A DNA stretch of 64,000 nucleotides, taken from contig JASBTM010000008.1 in assembly GCA_030148425.1 (NCBI GenBank), positions 62,001 through 126,000 of the forward strand, read 5' to 3'. The notes under the pieces were generated by a model. The model did no database searches, was not told where the DNA came from, and worked only from the letters and a program-made list of their open reading frames with translations. Source of the stretch: Hyphomicrobium sp. GTDB lineage: Bacteria > Pseudomonadota > Alphaproteobacteria > Rhizobiales > Hyphomicrobiaceae. Below, piece by piece: positions 38,094 through 46,960 of the stretch (its first letter is position 1; every line of letters begins with the position of its first letter). A program made the translations under genes and the position numbers.

Positions 38094-38651
38094 TTGGACC
38101 GCAAGGCTCGAGACGCTCAATGGTCAGATTTGATGCGCGCGGCAATCGCGGGCAACGAGAGTGCTTATCATAAGCTTCTCTCGGAGCTCTCGCAGGTGCT
38201 TCGAGGCGTCGTCCGCCGTGGTTTCGCGGGGGTCGGCGTTCCGCGCGACGATACAGAGGACGTGGTGCAGGACGTATTACTGGCAATTCACCTGAAACGG
38301 CATACCTGGGACCGCTCGATGCCGCTCGGTCCGTGGATTTCGGCGATCGCACGCAACAAGATGATCGACGATCTGCGTCGCCGGGGCCGCCGTCCGGAAG
38401 TTGCCGTCGATTTGAGCGAATTCGAGATCGAGGGCGACGACCAGCAGGCATCCATCGATGCGCGCGATCTCGATCGCGTCCTCGGCAGCCTATCAGACAA
38501 AAATCGCGATATCGTCCGCTCGATCAGCATCGATGGTCATTCGGCCCGCGAAGTGGCGGAACGCCTCGGCATGAGCGAAGTTGCGGTCCGGGTCGCATTG
38601 CATCGGAGCCTGAAGGCTCTCGCGGAGACATATCAAGAGAAGAAACTATGA
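38094..38651 (+). CDS. ECF RNA polymerase sigma factor, SigF/NrsF-type
   Basis: A 185-residue sigma-70 family protein. Region 2: DTEDVVQDVLLAIHLKRH and PWISAIARNKMIDDLRRRG. Region 4: DGHSAREVAERLGMSEVAVR and VALHRSLKALAETY. The start is given as TTG at 38094 (AAGG upstream); the ATG at 38133 would remove 13 residues and would still leave region 2 intact. It is coupled by ATGA to an NrsF-type anti-sigma gene. In relatives such pairs respond to heavy metals or oxidants. Confidence 0.88.
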   Translation: MDRKARDAQWSDLMRAAIAGNESAYHKLLSELSQVLRGVVRRGFAGVGVPRDDTEDVVQDVLLAIHLKRHTWDRSMPLGPWISAIARNKMIDDLRRRGRRPEVAVDLSEFEIEGDDQQASIDARDLDRVLGSLSDKNRDIVRSISIDGHSAREVAERLGMSEVAVRVALHRSLKALAETYQEKKL

Positions 38652-39289
38652 GGACCGAAGATCTCATCAAAGCCATATCCGCCGACGCCAAAAGCGTCGA
38701 GCCGCCGATCGCCCAGACGCTGGCGATCGCGGTTGGTGTTGGCACGCTGATCTCGGCCCTCGTTTTCTTCGGAATGTTCGGTGTCCGCGATCATTTCATG
38801 GACCTGATGACCTCGTCGGTCCGCTTCGTTTTCAAATTCGTACTGACGCTCAGCATCGCTATTCCAGCGTTCGTCCTGGCGCGCGGACTTGCGCGACCAG
38901 ATTTCAATCCTGGAAAACGACTATGGTTGCTGGCGCTCGGACCGGCGGTCATGCTGGCTGGAATCCTCTTCGAGCTTATGGCCCTCCCAGCAGAGGCCTG
39001 GCGCAGCAAGATGATGGGCCATAACGCCATATTTTGCTTGATCGTCATTCCGCTGCTGTCGCTCACGCCCCTCGCGGCGATCATCTATGCCTTGCGCAAA
39101 GGGGCGACGACGCATCCGGTGCTTGCGGGCGCTGTCGGCGGACTGCTTTCCGCAGGCATTGCCGCGACGCTTTACGCCGCGCATTGCCCCGACGACAGTC
39201 CGTTGTTTCTTGCCGCGTGGTACACGATCGGGGTTGTTGTGATGACGGGTGTCGGTGCGCTTCTTGGCAGCCGCATGTTACGCTGGTAG
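38648..39289 (+). CDS. nrsF: NrsF/DUF1109 family membrane anti-sigma factor
   Basis: A 213-residue protein from the ATG at 38648 overlapping the sigma gene stop. Six membrane helices follow a short cytoplasmic start (MRTEDLIKAISADAKSVEPP). The conserved AAHCPDDSPLFLAAWYT segment near the end carries the cysteine, with another in NAIFCLIVIPLLSLTP; these are the residues that sense stress in Caulobacter NrsF. It should sequester the ECF sigma factor at the membrane until its cysteines react. Confidence 0.88.
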   Translation: MRTEDLIKAISADAKSVEPPIAQTLAIAVGVGTLISALVFFGMFGVRDHFMDLMTSSVRFVFKFVLTLSIAIPAFVLARGLARPDFNPGKRLWLLALGPAVMLAGILFELMALPAEAWRSKMMGHNAIFCLIVIPLLSLTPLAAIIYALRKGATTHPVLAGAVGGLLSAGIAATLYAAHCPDDSPLFLAAWYTIGVVVMTGVGALLGSRMLRW

Positions 39290-39299
39290 CGCGAGCCGC

Positions 39300-40592
39300 C
39301 TACAGCAAATCGCGCATACGGTAGTAGAGCATCCCCAGCGCAAGCATGTAATTGCCGAACACATCGCTGAGCGGCAGGCGCAGATGCTTGACGCGGGCGA
39401 AGAGGTCGAATTTTTCCGTCGTCCCGCAAATGGCGTCCGACACGATCTCCGCCAAAATGTGCGTGGCGTTGACGCCGTGACCCGAATAGCCTTGAAAGAA
39501 ATAGAGGTTCGGCGCGAGACGGCCAGCTGCCGGGACGCGATTGACGACGATCGCAATCGTCCCGCCCCATTTATATTCGACCCGCGCATTTTTCAGCTGC
39601 GGGAACACCTCTACCATTCGCGGCTGCATCACGGCCGCGATATCCCGCGGATCGCGGTTCGTATAGTTGCAGCGGCCTCCAAACAGCATGCGACGGTCGG
39701 CGGACATACGAAAATAGTCGAGCACGACATTGCTGTCGGCCACGGCCAAATTTTGCGGATCGACAGACGCCGTTTCGGATCCCGTCAGCGGCTCAGTGGC
39801 GATGATGTAGCTGCCCGCCGGAAGCATCAGGCCCTTGAGGCCCGGCTGTCCGAAACGGTTGAAGATCTCGCCGCCGACGATGACGGTGCCGGCTTCGACG
39901 CGCCCGCGCTCGGTCTCGACCCAGGGTTTCGCGCCGCCCGAAAGATTGACGACGCGCGTGCCCTCGAAAATCTTGACGCCGAGAGACGCGGCAGCCGCAG
40001 CCTCGCCGCGACAAAGATTGAGCGGATGCAAATGCCCGCTGCGGCGGTCGATATAGCCGCCGTAATACGACTCTGTGCCGAGGATCTCCGGCATCTGGTG
40101 CTTCTCGACGACCTCGATCTGATCGCCGTCACCATCCTTCATGCGGTCGTCCACGTAGGCCCGCATATGATCCATGTGCTTGGGACGAGCCGCGACTTCC
40201 ATCCAGCCGTAAGCGAGGTCGCAGGCGATGCCGTACTTCTTGACGCGCTCTTCGATGATCTCATGGCCGCGATAGCGCATGTCGCGCACGAGCTTCGCGC
40301 CGGCTTCGCCAAGTTGGCTCTTGATCGTGTGCTCACCGCTGATGCCGCCGATCATCTGGCCGCCGTTGCGGCCCGATGCGCCCCAGCCGATGCGATTAGC
40401 TTCAAGTAGAACGACGGAACGGCCGCGTTCGGCCAGCGTCAAAGCGGCTGCGACACCGGAAAAGCCGCCACCGACAATGCATACGTCGGCCTTGACGGTA
40501 CCTTCCAGCGCGGGGTAGCGCGCCTGGTCGTTCGCCGTCGCCGCGTAATAGGAGCGTATGTAATCTTGTGCTGTCACGATGGCCCGCTGCAT
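39300..40592 (-). CDS. puuB: FAD-dependent oxidoreductase, gamma-glutamylputrescine oxidase-type
   Basis: A 430-residue DAO-family enzyme from the ATG at 40592. FAD-binding VCIVGGGFSGVAAALTLAE, RIGWGASGRNGGQMIGG, and the C-terminal QGYSGHGVNATH are typical of PuuB, which oxidises gamma-glutamylputrescine. It is downstream of the pot transporter genes on the same strand, with puuA across the divergent promoter, fitting one putrescine pathway. Confidence 0.85.
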   Translation of the reverse strand: MQRAIVTAQDYIRSYYAATANDQARYPALEGTVKADVCIVGGGFSGVAAALTLAERGRSVVLLEANRIGWGASGRNGGQMIGGISGEHTIKSQLGEAGAKLVRDMRYRGHEIIEERVKKYGIACDLAYGWMEVAARPKHMDHMRAYVDDRMKDGDGDQIEVVEKHQMPEILGTESYYGGYIDRRSGHLHPLNLCRGEAAAAASLGVKIFEGTRVVNLSGGAKPWVETERGRVEAGTVIVGGEIFNRFGQPGLKGLMLPAGSYIIATEPLTGSETASVDPQNLAVADSNVVLDYFRMSADRRMLFGGRCNYTNRDPRDIAAVMQPRMVEVFPQLKNARVEYKWGGTIAIVVNRVPAAGRLAPNLYFFQGYSGHGVNATHILAEIVSDAICGTTEKFDLFARVKHLRLPLSDVFGNYMLALGMLYYRMRDLL

Positions 40593-40632
40593 AGCGCGAG
40601 CCACCGTGAAATACAAATGCGTCTTGTCACCA

Positions 40633-41457
40633 TCAGCCCGCCGCGCCGAAGGCCTTCCGGCGCTCCCGCTCCGCACGCTCGGTCTGACGCTTTGTGAAAT
40701 AGGCCGCCGAAAGCACACCGACCGTCACGATACCGACCAGGATCGTAGAGATGGCGTTGATTTCGGGCGTCACCCCAAGACGGACCTGGCTGTAGATCTT
40801 CATAGGCAGGGTCGTCGCGCCGGGGCCTGTCGTGAAGCTCGCGATGACGAGATCGTCAAGCGACAGCGTAAACGCGAGCAGCCACGCTGAGATTACCGAC
40901 GGAGCGATGATCGGCAGCGTCACCTGAAAGAACGTTCCTACCGGAGTGGCGCCGAGATCCATGGCGGCTTCCTCGACGGACTTGTCGAAGTCCTGCAGCC
41001 GCGCCTGCACCACGACGGCCGCATAGCACATCGTAAACGTGATGTGCGCGAGCGTGATGGTCCAAAAGCCTCGATCGATACCGAGCGCAACGAACACCAG
41101 CAGCAACGACAGGCCGGTGATGACATCGGGCATGACGAGCGGTGCGAAGATCATGCCCGAGAAGAGCGTCCGCCCGCGGAAGCGCCCCATGCGGACAAGC
41201 GTGATCGCCGCGAGCGTCCCGAGCACAGTCGCGACTGTCGCGGAGACGACAGCAACCCTGATCGTCACCCAGGCCGCGTCCTTCAGTCCTTGGTTCTGAA
41301 GAAGCGAACTGTACCATTTGGTCGACCATCCAGCCCATACGGTCACCAGCTTCGACTCGTTGAAGCTGAAGATCACGAGAAGCAGGATCGGGATATAGAG
41401 GAACGCGAACCCTAGCGTGATGGACGTCGCGTTAAACCAGGAAAAGCGCCCTTTCAT
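40633..41457 (-). CDS. potI: Putrescine ABC transporter permease
   Basis: A 274-residue membrane protein with six helices and the coupling loop SVEEAAMDLGATPVGTFF. Homologous to PotI/PotC. The ATG at 41457 overlaps the potH stop. It forms the channel with PotH. Confidence 0.88.
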   Translation of the reverse strand: MKGRFSWFNATSITLGFAFLYIPILLLVIFSFNESKLVTVWAGWSTKWYSSLLQNQGLKDAAWVTIRVAVVSATVATVLGTLAAITLVRMGRFRGRTLFSGMIFAPLVMPDVITGLSLLLVFVALGIDRGFWTITLAHITFTMCYAAVVVQARLQDFDKSVEEAAMDLGATPVGTFFQVTLPIIAPSVISAWLLAFTLSLDDLVIASFTTGPGATTLPMKIYSQVRLGVTPEINAISTILVGIVTVGVLSAAYFTKRQTERAERERRKAFGAAG

Positions 41458-42356
41458 CGTGCAGCCTCCCTCTCCGCTTCCTGTTGGCGCTGGAACAAGA
41501 CGATTGGAATGATCAGAACGAGCAGCAGCAGTACCGCCACGGCGGAAGCAAGCGGCCAGTCGCGATTATTGAAGAACTCAGTCCAGAGCGTTTTGCCGAT
41601 CATCAGCGTCTCGGAGCCGCCGAGCAGATCCGGAATGACGAATTCGCCGACAGCGGGAATGAAGACCAGCAGACAGCCAGCAAAAACCCCGGGGAGCGAC
41701 AATGGAAATGTGACCTGCCAGAAAGCTCGCCATGGATGCGAACCAAGATCCTGCGCGGCTTCGAGCAACGATGGATTGATTTTCTCAAGACTGGCGTAAA
41801 GCGGTAGGATCATGAACGGCAGATACGAATAGACGATGCCGATATAGACGGCCGTGGTCGTATTCATGATCTGAAGCGGCTCGCTAATGAGCCCTAGCTT
41901 GATCAGGAAGATCGACAGGAAACCCTCGGGCTTCAGGATCGCGATCCACGCGTAGATACGGATCAGGAAGGACGTCCAGAACGGCAGAATGACGAGCATC
42001 ATCAAGGTCGGCTGCCAGGACTTCGGTGCGCGCGCCATACCGTAGGCCATCGGATACGCAACAAGAAGTGTCAGGATCGTCGAGAAGAATGCGATCTTGA
42101 GACTCGATAGATACGCGTTGACGTACAGCGGGTCGCCGAAAATGAAAGAGTAGTTCTGGAAGTCCAGTTGCGAGAGGAACGAAACGATGCCCGTCGACCA
42201 GCTGAATGTCGGCGTATAGGGCGGTATGGCCGTCGCAACCTCGGAGAGCGACAGCTTGAAGACGATGAAGAACGGAATGAGGAAGAAAACAAGCAACCAG
42301 AGATACGGCGCGCCGATGACATACCAGCGCTTCAAACCAGAAGTTCCTGTGCTCAT
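41454..42356 (-). CDS. potH: Putrescine ABC transporter permease
   Basis: A 300-residue membrane protein from the ATG at 42356; longer readings overlap potG. Six helices, with the loop PSLLEAAQDLGSHPWRAFWQ. Homologous to PotH/PotB. It starts seven bases after the potG stop. Confidence 0.88.
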   Translation of the reverse strand: MSTGTSGLKRWYVIGAPYLWLLVFFLIPFFIVFKLSLSEVATAIPPYTPTFSWSTGIVSFLSQLDFQNYSFIFGDPLYVNAYLSSLKIAFFSTILTLLVAYPMAYGMARAPKSWQPTLMMLVILPFWTSFLIRIYAWIAILKPEGFLSIFLIKLGLISEPLQIMNTTTAVYIGIVYSYLPFMILPLYASLEKINPSLLEAAQDLGSHPWRAFWQVTFPLSLPGVFAGCLLVFIPAVGEFVIPDLLGGSETLMIGKTLWTEFFNNRDWPLASAVAVLLLLVLIIPIVLFQRQQEAEREAAR

Positions 42357-42363
42357 TTGAACC

Positions 42364-43557
42364 TCAACCCGCAAGAACCACGCCGGCGTCGACCGGCCAA
42401 TCCAACCAAACCCCGTCTTCCCAGGTGATGGATTGTTCAACGGCATGCGCGGCATTCGCCCGGAGCGCCGTAATCCGCTCTCCCGGCGCCGTCCGGACGT
42501 GATAGTGGGAGATCGAGCCCAAATATCCGATATCCTCGACCTTGCCGGGTATGACGTTGAGATCCGTCGCAGGCTTCTCGCGCCCGATGCGAATCTTCTC
42601 GGGCCGTAGAGCGAGACAGACGCTCTGGCCGACGGTGACCGCTTCCGTGCTTCGCGTCTTGAACTTATAGCCGTCCTTGCCCTCGATCTCGATGCAGCCT
42701 TCGGCGACTTTCGAAACGGTTCCTTCGAAGATATTCACGTCGCCGATGAAGCCCGCGATGTAACGCGTCTTGGGGTTCTCGTAGATGTCGCCCGGCGTTG
42801 CGACTTGCACCAGCACGCCCTTCTCCATCACGGCAATACGGCTCGCGACCGTCATCGCCTCTTCCTGGTCGTGGGTGACGATGATGAAAGTCGTACCGGT
42901 CGTTTCCTGAATACGCATCAGCTCGAACTGGGCCTGCTGGCGTAGCTTCTTATCAAGCGCGCCCAACGGCTCGTCGAGAAGCACAATACGTGGTTTCTTG
43001 GCGATGGCGCGCGCGAGCGCAACGCGCTGCTGCTGACCGCCCGAAAGCTGATTTGGTTTGCGCTTGGCGAATTGGCGAAGCTCGAGCATGCCCATGGCCT
43101 CATCGACGCGCTCGGCGAGCTTGTCCTTCGGCATGCCTTCCTGACGAAGACCGAAACCGATGTTGCCCTCAACCGTCATATGCGGAAAGAGCGCGTAGGA
43201 TTGGAACATCATGTTGACGGGCCGTTCGTAGGGCGGCAGCTCCGTGATGTCCTGACCTGCGACGATGATCTTTCCCTCCGTCGGGCGTTCGAAGCCCGCG
43301 AGCATTCGAAGCAGCGTGCTCTTTCCGCAGCCTGAGGGACCGAGCAGCGCGAAGAATTCCTTTTCGTAAATATCTAGCGTGACGTTGTTCACGGCTACGA
43401 AGTCATCGAAGCGCTTCGTTATGTTTTCAAATCGGACAATCGGCGGAAGACTGGGATTTTTCCACGGTGCAAATCCAGATTGCGGGGCGGCGGTGCGAGG
43501 TCCTGCACGCTGCTGAGACGGAGCATTCGCTGGAGGTTGGGCAGTCGCAACAGCCAT
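42364..43557 (-). CDS. potG: Putrescine ABC transporter ATP-binding protein
   Basis: A 397-residue ATPase from the ATG at 43557. An Ala/Pro-rich N-terminus is followed by Walker A GPSGCGKST, signature LSGGQQQRVALARAI and Walker B VLLDEPLGALD. The C-terminal third is the TOBE regulatory domain. It lies past a strong stem-loop that follows potF, so it may be made in lower amount than PotF. Confidence 0.92.
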   Translation of the reverse strand: MAVATAQPPANAPSQQRAGPRTAAPQSGFAPWKNPSLPPIVRFENITKRFDDFVAVNNVTLDIYEKEFFALLGPSGCGKSTLLRMLAGFERPTEGKIIVAGQDITELPPYERPVNMMFQSYALFPHMTVEGNIGFGLRQEGMPKDKLAERVDEAMGMLELRQFAKRKPNQLSGGQQQRVALARAIAKKPRIVLLDEPLGALDKKLRQQAQFELMRIQETTGTTFIIVTHDQEEAMTVASRIAVMEKGVLVQVATPGDIYENPKTRYIAGFIGDVNIFEGTVSKVAEGCIEIEGKDGYKFKTRSTEAVTVGQSVCLALRPEKIRIGREKPATDLNVIPGKVEDIGYLGSISHYHVRTAPGERITALRANAAHAVEQSITWEDGVWLDWPVDAGVVLAG

Positions 43558-43620
43558 GATCAAAGGTCCTTCAAACCGTTCTCGATTGTCTGCCGGATGC
43601 AGCCGGCGATCATGAAAGGA

Positions 43621-43649
43621 AAAGGCCGCGCCAGCGTGTTACTGGCGCG
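43621..43649 (-). terminator. Stem-loop between potF and potG, likely partial terminator
   Basis: Perfect eleven-base stem GGCCGCGCCAG / CTGGCGCGGCC with a seven-base loop. On the minus strand it is followed by TTTTCCTTTC, a weak T-run. It lies just after the potF stop and before potG, so it may stop most transcripts and let some continue. Confidence 0.7.
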
Positions 43650-43658
43650 GCCCTAAAA

Positions 43659-44777
43659 TTACTGGCCTGTCGTCATTTTCGTCCACATTCGAGTGGTGAG
43701 TCGCTGGACTTTATTATCCCACGTGAGATGCACGAAGAGCTTCTTCATCGTCTCGGCGTCCGGATAAACCGCCGGGTTTTTCAATACGCTCTCGTCGATG
43801 AACTTCTGCGAACCCAGGTTACCGTTGGCGTATTGGACGAAATTGGAAGCCTTCGCCATTACTTCGGGCCGGTTCAAGTAGTTGATGAAGGTCAGCGCTT
43901 CGTCGACATCCTTGGCGTCCGCTGGGATCGCCATCATGTCGAACCACATCTGCGTGCCTTCTTTGGGGATGTTGTACTTGATGACCTGACCGTTCTTCGC
44001 TTCCGTTGCGCGCGAAGCAGCCTGGAGGATATCACCCGACCAGCCAAGCGCCATGCACGCATCGCCATTGGCGAGCGCGTTGATGTATTCCGAAGAATGG
44101 AACTTCTTGATGTAAGGCCGGATCTTCAGGAGGGTTTCTTCGGCCTTGGCTAGGTCTTCCGGCTTCGTCGTGTTTGGATCGAGGCCGAGATAGTTGAGCA
44201 CGACGGGAATGATGTCTTCCGGAGAGTCGAGCATGTAGATGCCGCAGTCCTTGAACTTCGCGGCTATCTCCGGCTTGAAGATCATGTCGAGGGACGCGAC
44301 CGGCGCGTCGGGCATCCGTTCCTTGATTTTGGCTTCGTTATAACCGACGCCCGTTGTGCCCCACATCCAGTTCACAGCATATTCGTTGCCGGGATCGTAC
44401 TGCGCAATACGGCTGTAAATCTCGGGCCACGCGTACTGCAAATTTGGAAGCTTGGATTTATCGAGCTTTTGGAAAACGCCCGCCTTAATCTGGCGAGACA
44501 GGAACGAAGCCGTCGGCACGACAACGTCATAGCCGCTGCCGCCAGCGAGAAGCTTCGTCTCTAGAACCTCGTTACTATCGAAGACGTCATAGACGACCTT
44601 AATCCCCGTTTCCTTTGTGAAGTCAGTCAGGATCGAAGGATCGATGTAATCCGACCAGTTGTAGACTTTGACGACCTTTTCTTCAGCCTGCGCTCCTTGA
44701 CCGACGAATGCGATTGCAGCAGTTGCCACAACGATAGAGTACGCGGCGCGACGCGCCGCCTTCTCGAGCCACAACAT
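43659..44777 (-). CDS. potF: Putrescine-binding periplasmic protein
   Basis: A 372-residue exported protein; the ATG at 44777 has GGAGGAG upstream. The signal peptide ends near GAQAEE. The mature part opens VVKVYNWSDYIDPSILTDFTK, then YDVVVPTASFLSRQI, and WMWGTTGVGYNEAKIKERMPD, typical of PotF/PotD. It captures putrescine or related polyamines for PotGHI. Confidence 0.92.
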   Translation of the reverse strand: MLWLEKAARRAAYSIVVATAAIAFVGQGAQAEEKVVKVYNWSDYIDPSILTDFTKETGIKVVYDVFDSNEVLETKLLAGGSGYDVVVPTASFLSRQIKAGVFQKLDKSKLPNLQYAWPEIYSRIAQYDPGNEYAVNWMWGTTGVGYNEAKIKERMPDAPVASLDMIFKPEIAAKFKDCGIYMLDSPEDIIPVVLNYLGLDPNTTKPEDLAKAEETLLKIRPYIKKFHSSEYINALANGDACMALGWSGDILQAASRATEAKNGQVIKYNIPKEGTQMWFDMMAIPADAKDVDEALTFINYLNRPEVMAKASNFVQYANGNLGSQKFIDESVLKNPAVYPDAETMKKLFVHLTWDNKVQRLTTRMWTKMTTGQ

Positions 44778-45262
44778 CCGAACTCCTCCACGGATCAGTC
44801 TCTTAACCAGCAGCGATAACCACCGGTCATCCAAGCTCTGCGAGATCTGCACAAAGCTTTGCTAAACAGTGACCATACTGCGCATTTAAATTGCGAAGCA
44901 CAACGGGGCTCCTAGGAGAAATCATGTTTGCAGTGCGGGGAATGTCTAATTCCAAGTCGCCAAATGTGCGTTTGCCCGATACGAAGTCAGGGGGCTGCCC
45001 TATTGTTCGGCAAGGGTCGTCATCCGCTGACTGTCACAGTTCTTGATGCCCGCTATTGAGATCGTGCCTGCGAACGGGTTAAATCTTTGAGCTATCCAAA
45101 CCACGGCCACGCGATGCCGCTAGCAATCGCCCGAACAAGAGTGCCAAGCTGCCGACTGAAGGCCCGGACCATCCGGGCGCATCACAGCGGCCTGCACTTT
45201 TCCGCTCCGCCATCAGACGCGACGCGGAACGGCATTGGCCCAACCGAAATCCAGGTGTCCTT
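44778..45262. promoter_or_regulatory. Divergent promoter region of potF and puuA, with one doubtful small ORF
   Basis: These 485 bases must hold promoters for both polyamine transcripts. I could not fix a -35/-10 pair. A 40-codon ORF at 44924-45046 (plus) has AGGAG before its ATG, but its sequence shows no membrane, signal or repeat features, so I leave it as a possibility only. Minus-strand ORFs overlapping the puuA start look like shadows. Confidence 0.4.
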
Positions 45263-46663
45263 ATGAATGCCCCTCCCACACGGCCTTTCAACGAAGAAAG
45301 TAATTTCGGCGTTGGCTCCACTCCGGAGCGTCTTCGCGACTGGCTGCGCGAGCATCGCATTGAAGAAGTCGATTGCGCCGTCCCGGATATTGCAGGCGTT
45401 GCGCGCGGCAAGACAATGCCTGCCGAAAAATTCGTAAAGCTCGACGCCGTCCACTTGCCGATTTCGATTTTCCATCAAACGATCACCGGCGATTACGTCG
45501 GCTTCGAAGAGGATGGACAGCAGCTTTACGCCGAAAGCGACTTGATGATGGTGCCGGACCTATCGACGGTCAGGCCCGCTCCTTGGGCGTCAAGCCCGAC
45601 AGCACAAGTCATTCACGATGCGACATGGCAGAGCGGCGAACCTGTCGAAATCGCGCCGCGCAACGTGCTGAAGCGCATCGTCGATCTTTACGCGAAAGAA
45701 GGCTGGGTGCCGGTCGTCGCGCCGGAACTCGAATTCTATCTGACGAAAACGAATCCCGATCCAGACTATCCGCTTGAGCCGCCGACCGGTAGATCCGGCC
45801 GGCCCGGCGCCGGGCGACAAGCCTATAGTCTCGGCGCCGTCGACGAATATGACAAGATTGTCGACGACATCTACGATTTCGCAGAGCGGCAGTACTTGAA
45901 GATCGACACGATCATTCAGGAAGGCGGCGCCGCGCAGCTCGAGATCAACCTTCTTCATGGCGATCCCGTCGACCTTGCGGATCAGGTCTTCCTTTTCAAA
46001 AGAACGATCCGCGAAGCGGCCTTCGCGCAGAATTGCTATGCGACCTTCATGGCCAAGCCGCTGGCGAATGAGCCCGGCAGCGCCATGCACGTGCATCAAA
46101 GCGTCGTCGATGCGAAGACCGGAAAAAATATTTTCACGCTCGATGACGGCGGGCCAAGCAAGCTCTTCTTCAATTTTCTGGCCGGGCAGCAGACCTATTT
46201 ACCGGCGGCCCTCTGCCTCTTCGCCCCATATGTAAATTCCTATCGCCGTCTTGTCCCAAACGGTGCGGCGCCGATCAATGTCGAATGGGGATTCGACAAT
46301 CGCTCCGCCGGATTGCGTGTTCCCATTTCGCCGACGGCGGCACGACGGGTCGAAAATCGCCTGGCAGGTGCAGACTCCAATCCGTATCTGGCGCTCGCCG
46401 CGAGTCTTGCCTGCGGGTATCTCGGTATCAAGAATGCGCTCGAACCGCGCCAAGCGGTCGTCGGAAACGCCTACCGCAACGACCATCAGTTACCGCGAGG
46501 ACTGCTGGAAGCTTTGACGGACTTCGAAGAAAGCACTGCTTTACACGACATTCTCGGCAAACGTTTCTGTCATGTTTACCTTGCCCTGAAGCGCAGCGAA
46601 TTCGAAGAGTTTATGCGCGTCATCAGTCCGTGGGAGCGCGAGCATCTGCTACTGAGCGTTTAA
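45263..46663 (+). CDS. puuA: Gamma-glutamylputrescine synthetase (glutamine synthetase family)
   Basis: A 466-residue glutamine-synthetase-fold enzyme. An N-terminal RLRDWLREHRIEEVDCAVPD is followed by the metal/ATP residues in VVAPELEFYLTK, EGGAAQLEINLLHGD and AMHVHQSVVD, and by NRSAGLRVP. It joins glutamate to putrescine, the first step before PuuB. General glutamine synthetase is less likely given the pot/puuB neighbours. Confidence 0.88.
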   Translation: MNAPPTRPFNEESNFGVGSTPERLRDWLREHRIEEVDCAVPDIAGVARGKTMPAEKFVKLDAVHLPISIFHQTITGDYVGFEEDGQQLYAESDLMMVPDLSTVRPAPWASSPTAQVIHDATWQSGEPVEIAPRNVLKRIVDLYAKEGWVPVVAPELEFYLTKTNPDPDYPLEPPTGRSGRPGAGRQAYSLGAVDEYDKIVDDIYDFAERQYLKIDTIIQEGGAAQLEINLLHGDPVDLADQVFLFKRTIREAAFAQNCYATFMAKPLANEPGSAMHVHQSVVDAKTGKNIFTLDDGGPSKLFFNFLAGQQTYLPAALCLFAPYVNSYRRLVPNGAAPINVEWGFDNRSAGLRVPISPTAARRVENRLAGADSNPYLALAASLACGYLGIKNALEPRQAVVGNAYRNDHQLPRGLLEALTDFEESTALHDILGKRFCHVYLALKRSEFEEFMRVISPWEREHLLLSV

Positions 46664-46681
46664 GCAACCCTCCTATGTCGA

Positions 46682-46704
46682 GCGACCGGATCATTTCCGG
46701 TCGC
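46682..46704 (+). terminator. Hairpin after puuA
   Basis: Perfect nine-base stem GCGACCGGA / TCCGGTCGC with loop TCATT, 18 bases past the puuA stop. No T-run follows, so it may be a transcript-end hairpin aided by other factors. The rest of the 297-base gap (to 46960) is AT-rich near 46870-46900, where the promoter of the next operon probably lies. Confidence 0.5.
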
Positions 46705-46960
46705 CTTCTGGGCCTTCAACAATAGTCTTGGTAAAAGTAAGCTCGAAATCGAATGATTGCGCCTTTATGCGGCGCGCCGTCAGAAATTCTTAATCTTGCG
46801 GAAAAGCAGTTTCAATTTTCATCCAATGCGACGTTGATTTCGCCGCGCGCTAGATCAATTGAGTTACGGCTGACATTGTATATTTATCTCTGCATACGTA
46901 CTAACGCCAATTGAAGAGTTATTAGGCGCGCCGTTTTCGCCGACCGGGATCGTTTTTATT

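Noticed and set aside
39249-40409. 386-codon plus-strand ORF
   Set aside because: Antisense to puuB; no family pattern.
44924-45046. 40-codon ORF with AGGAG ahead
   Set aside because: No recognisable feature in the product; kept only as a remark in the intergenic entry.
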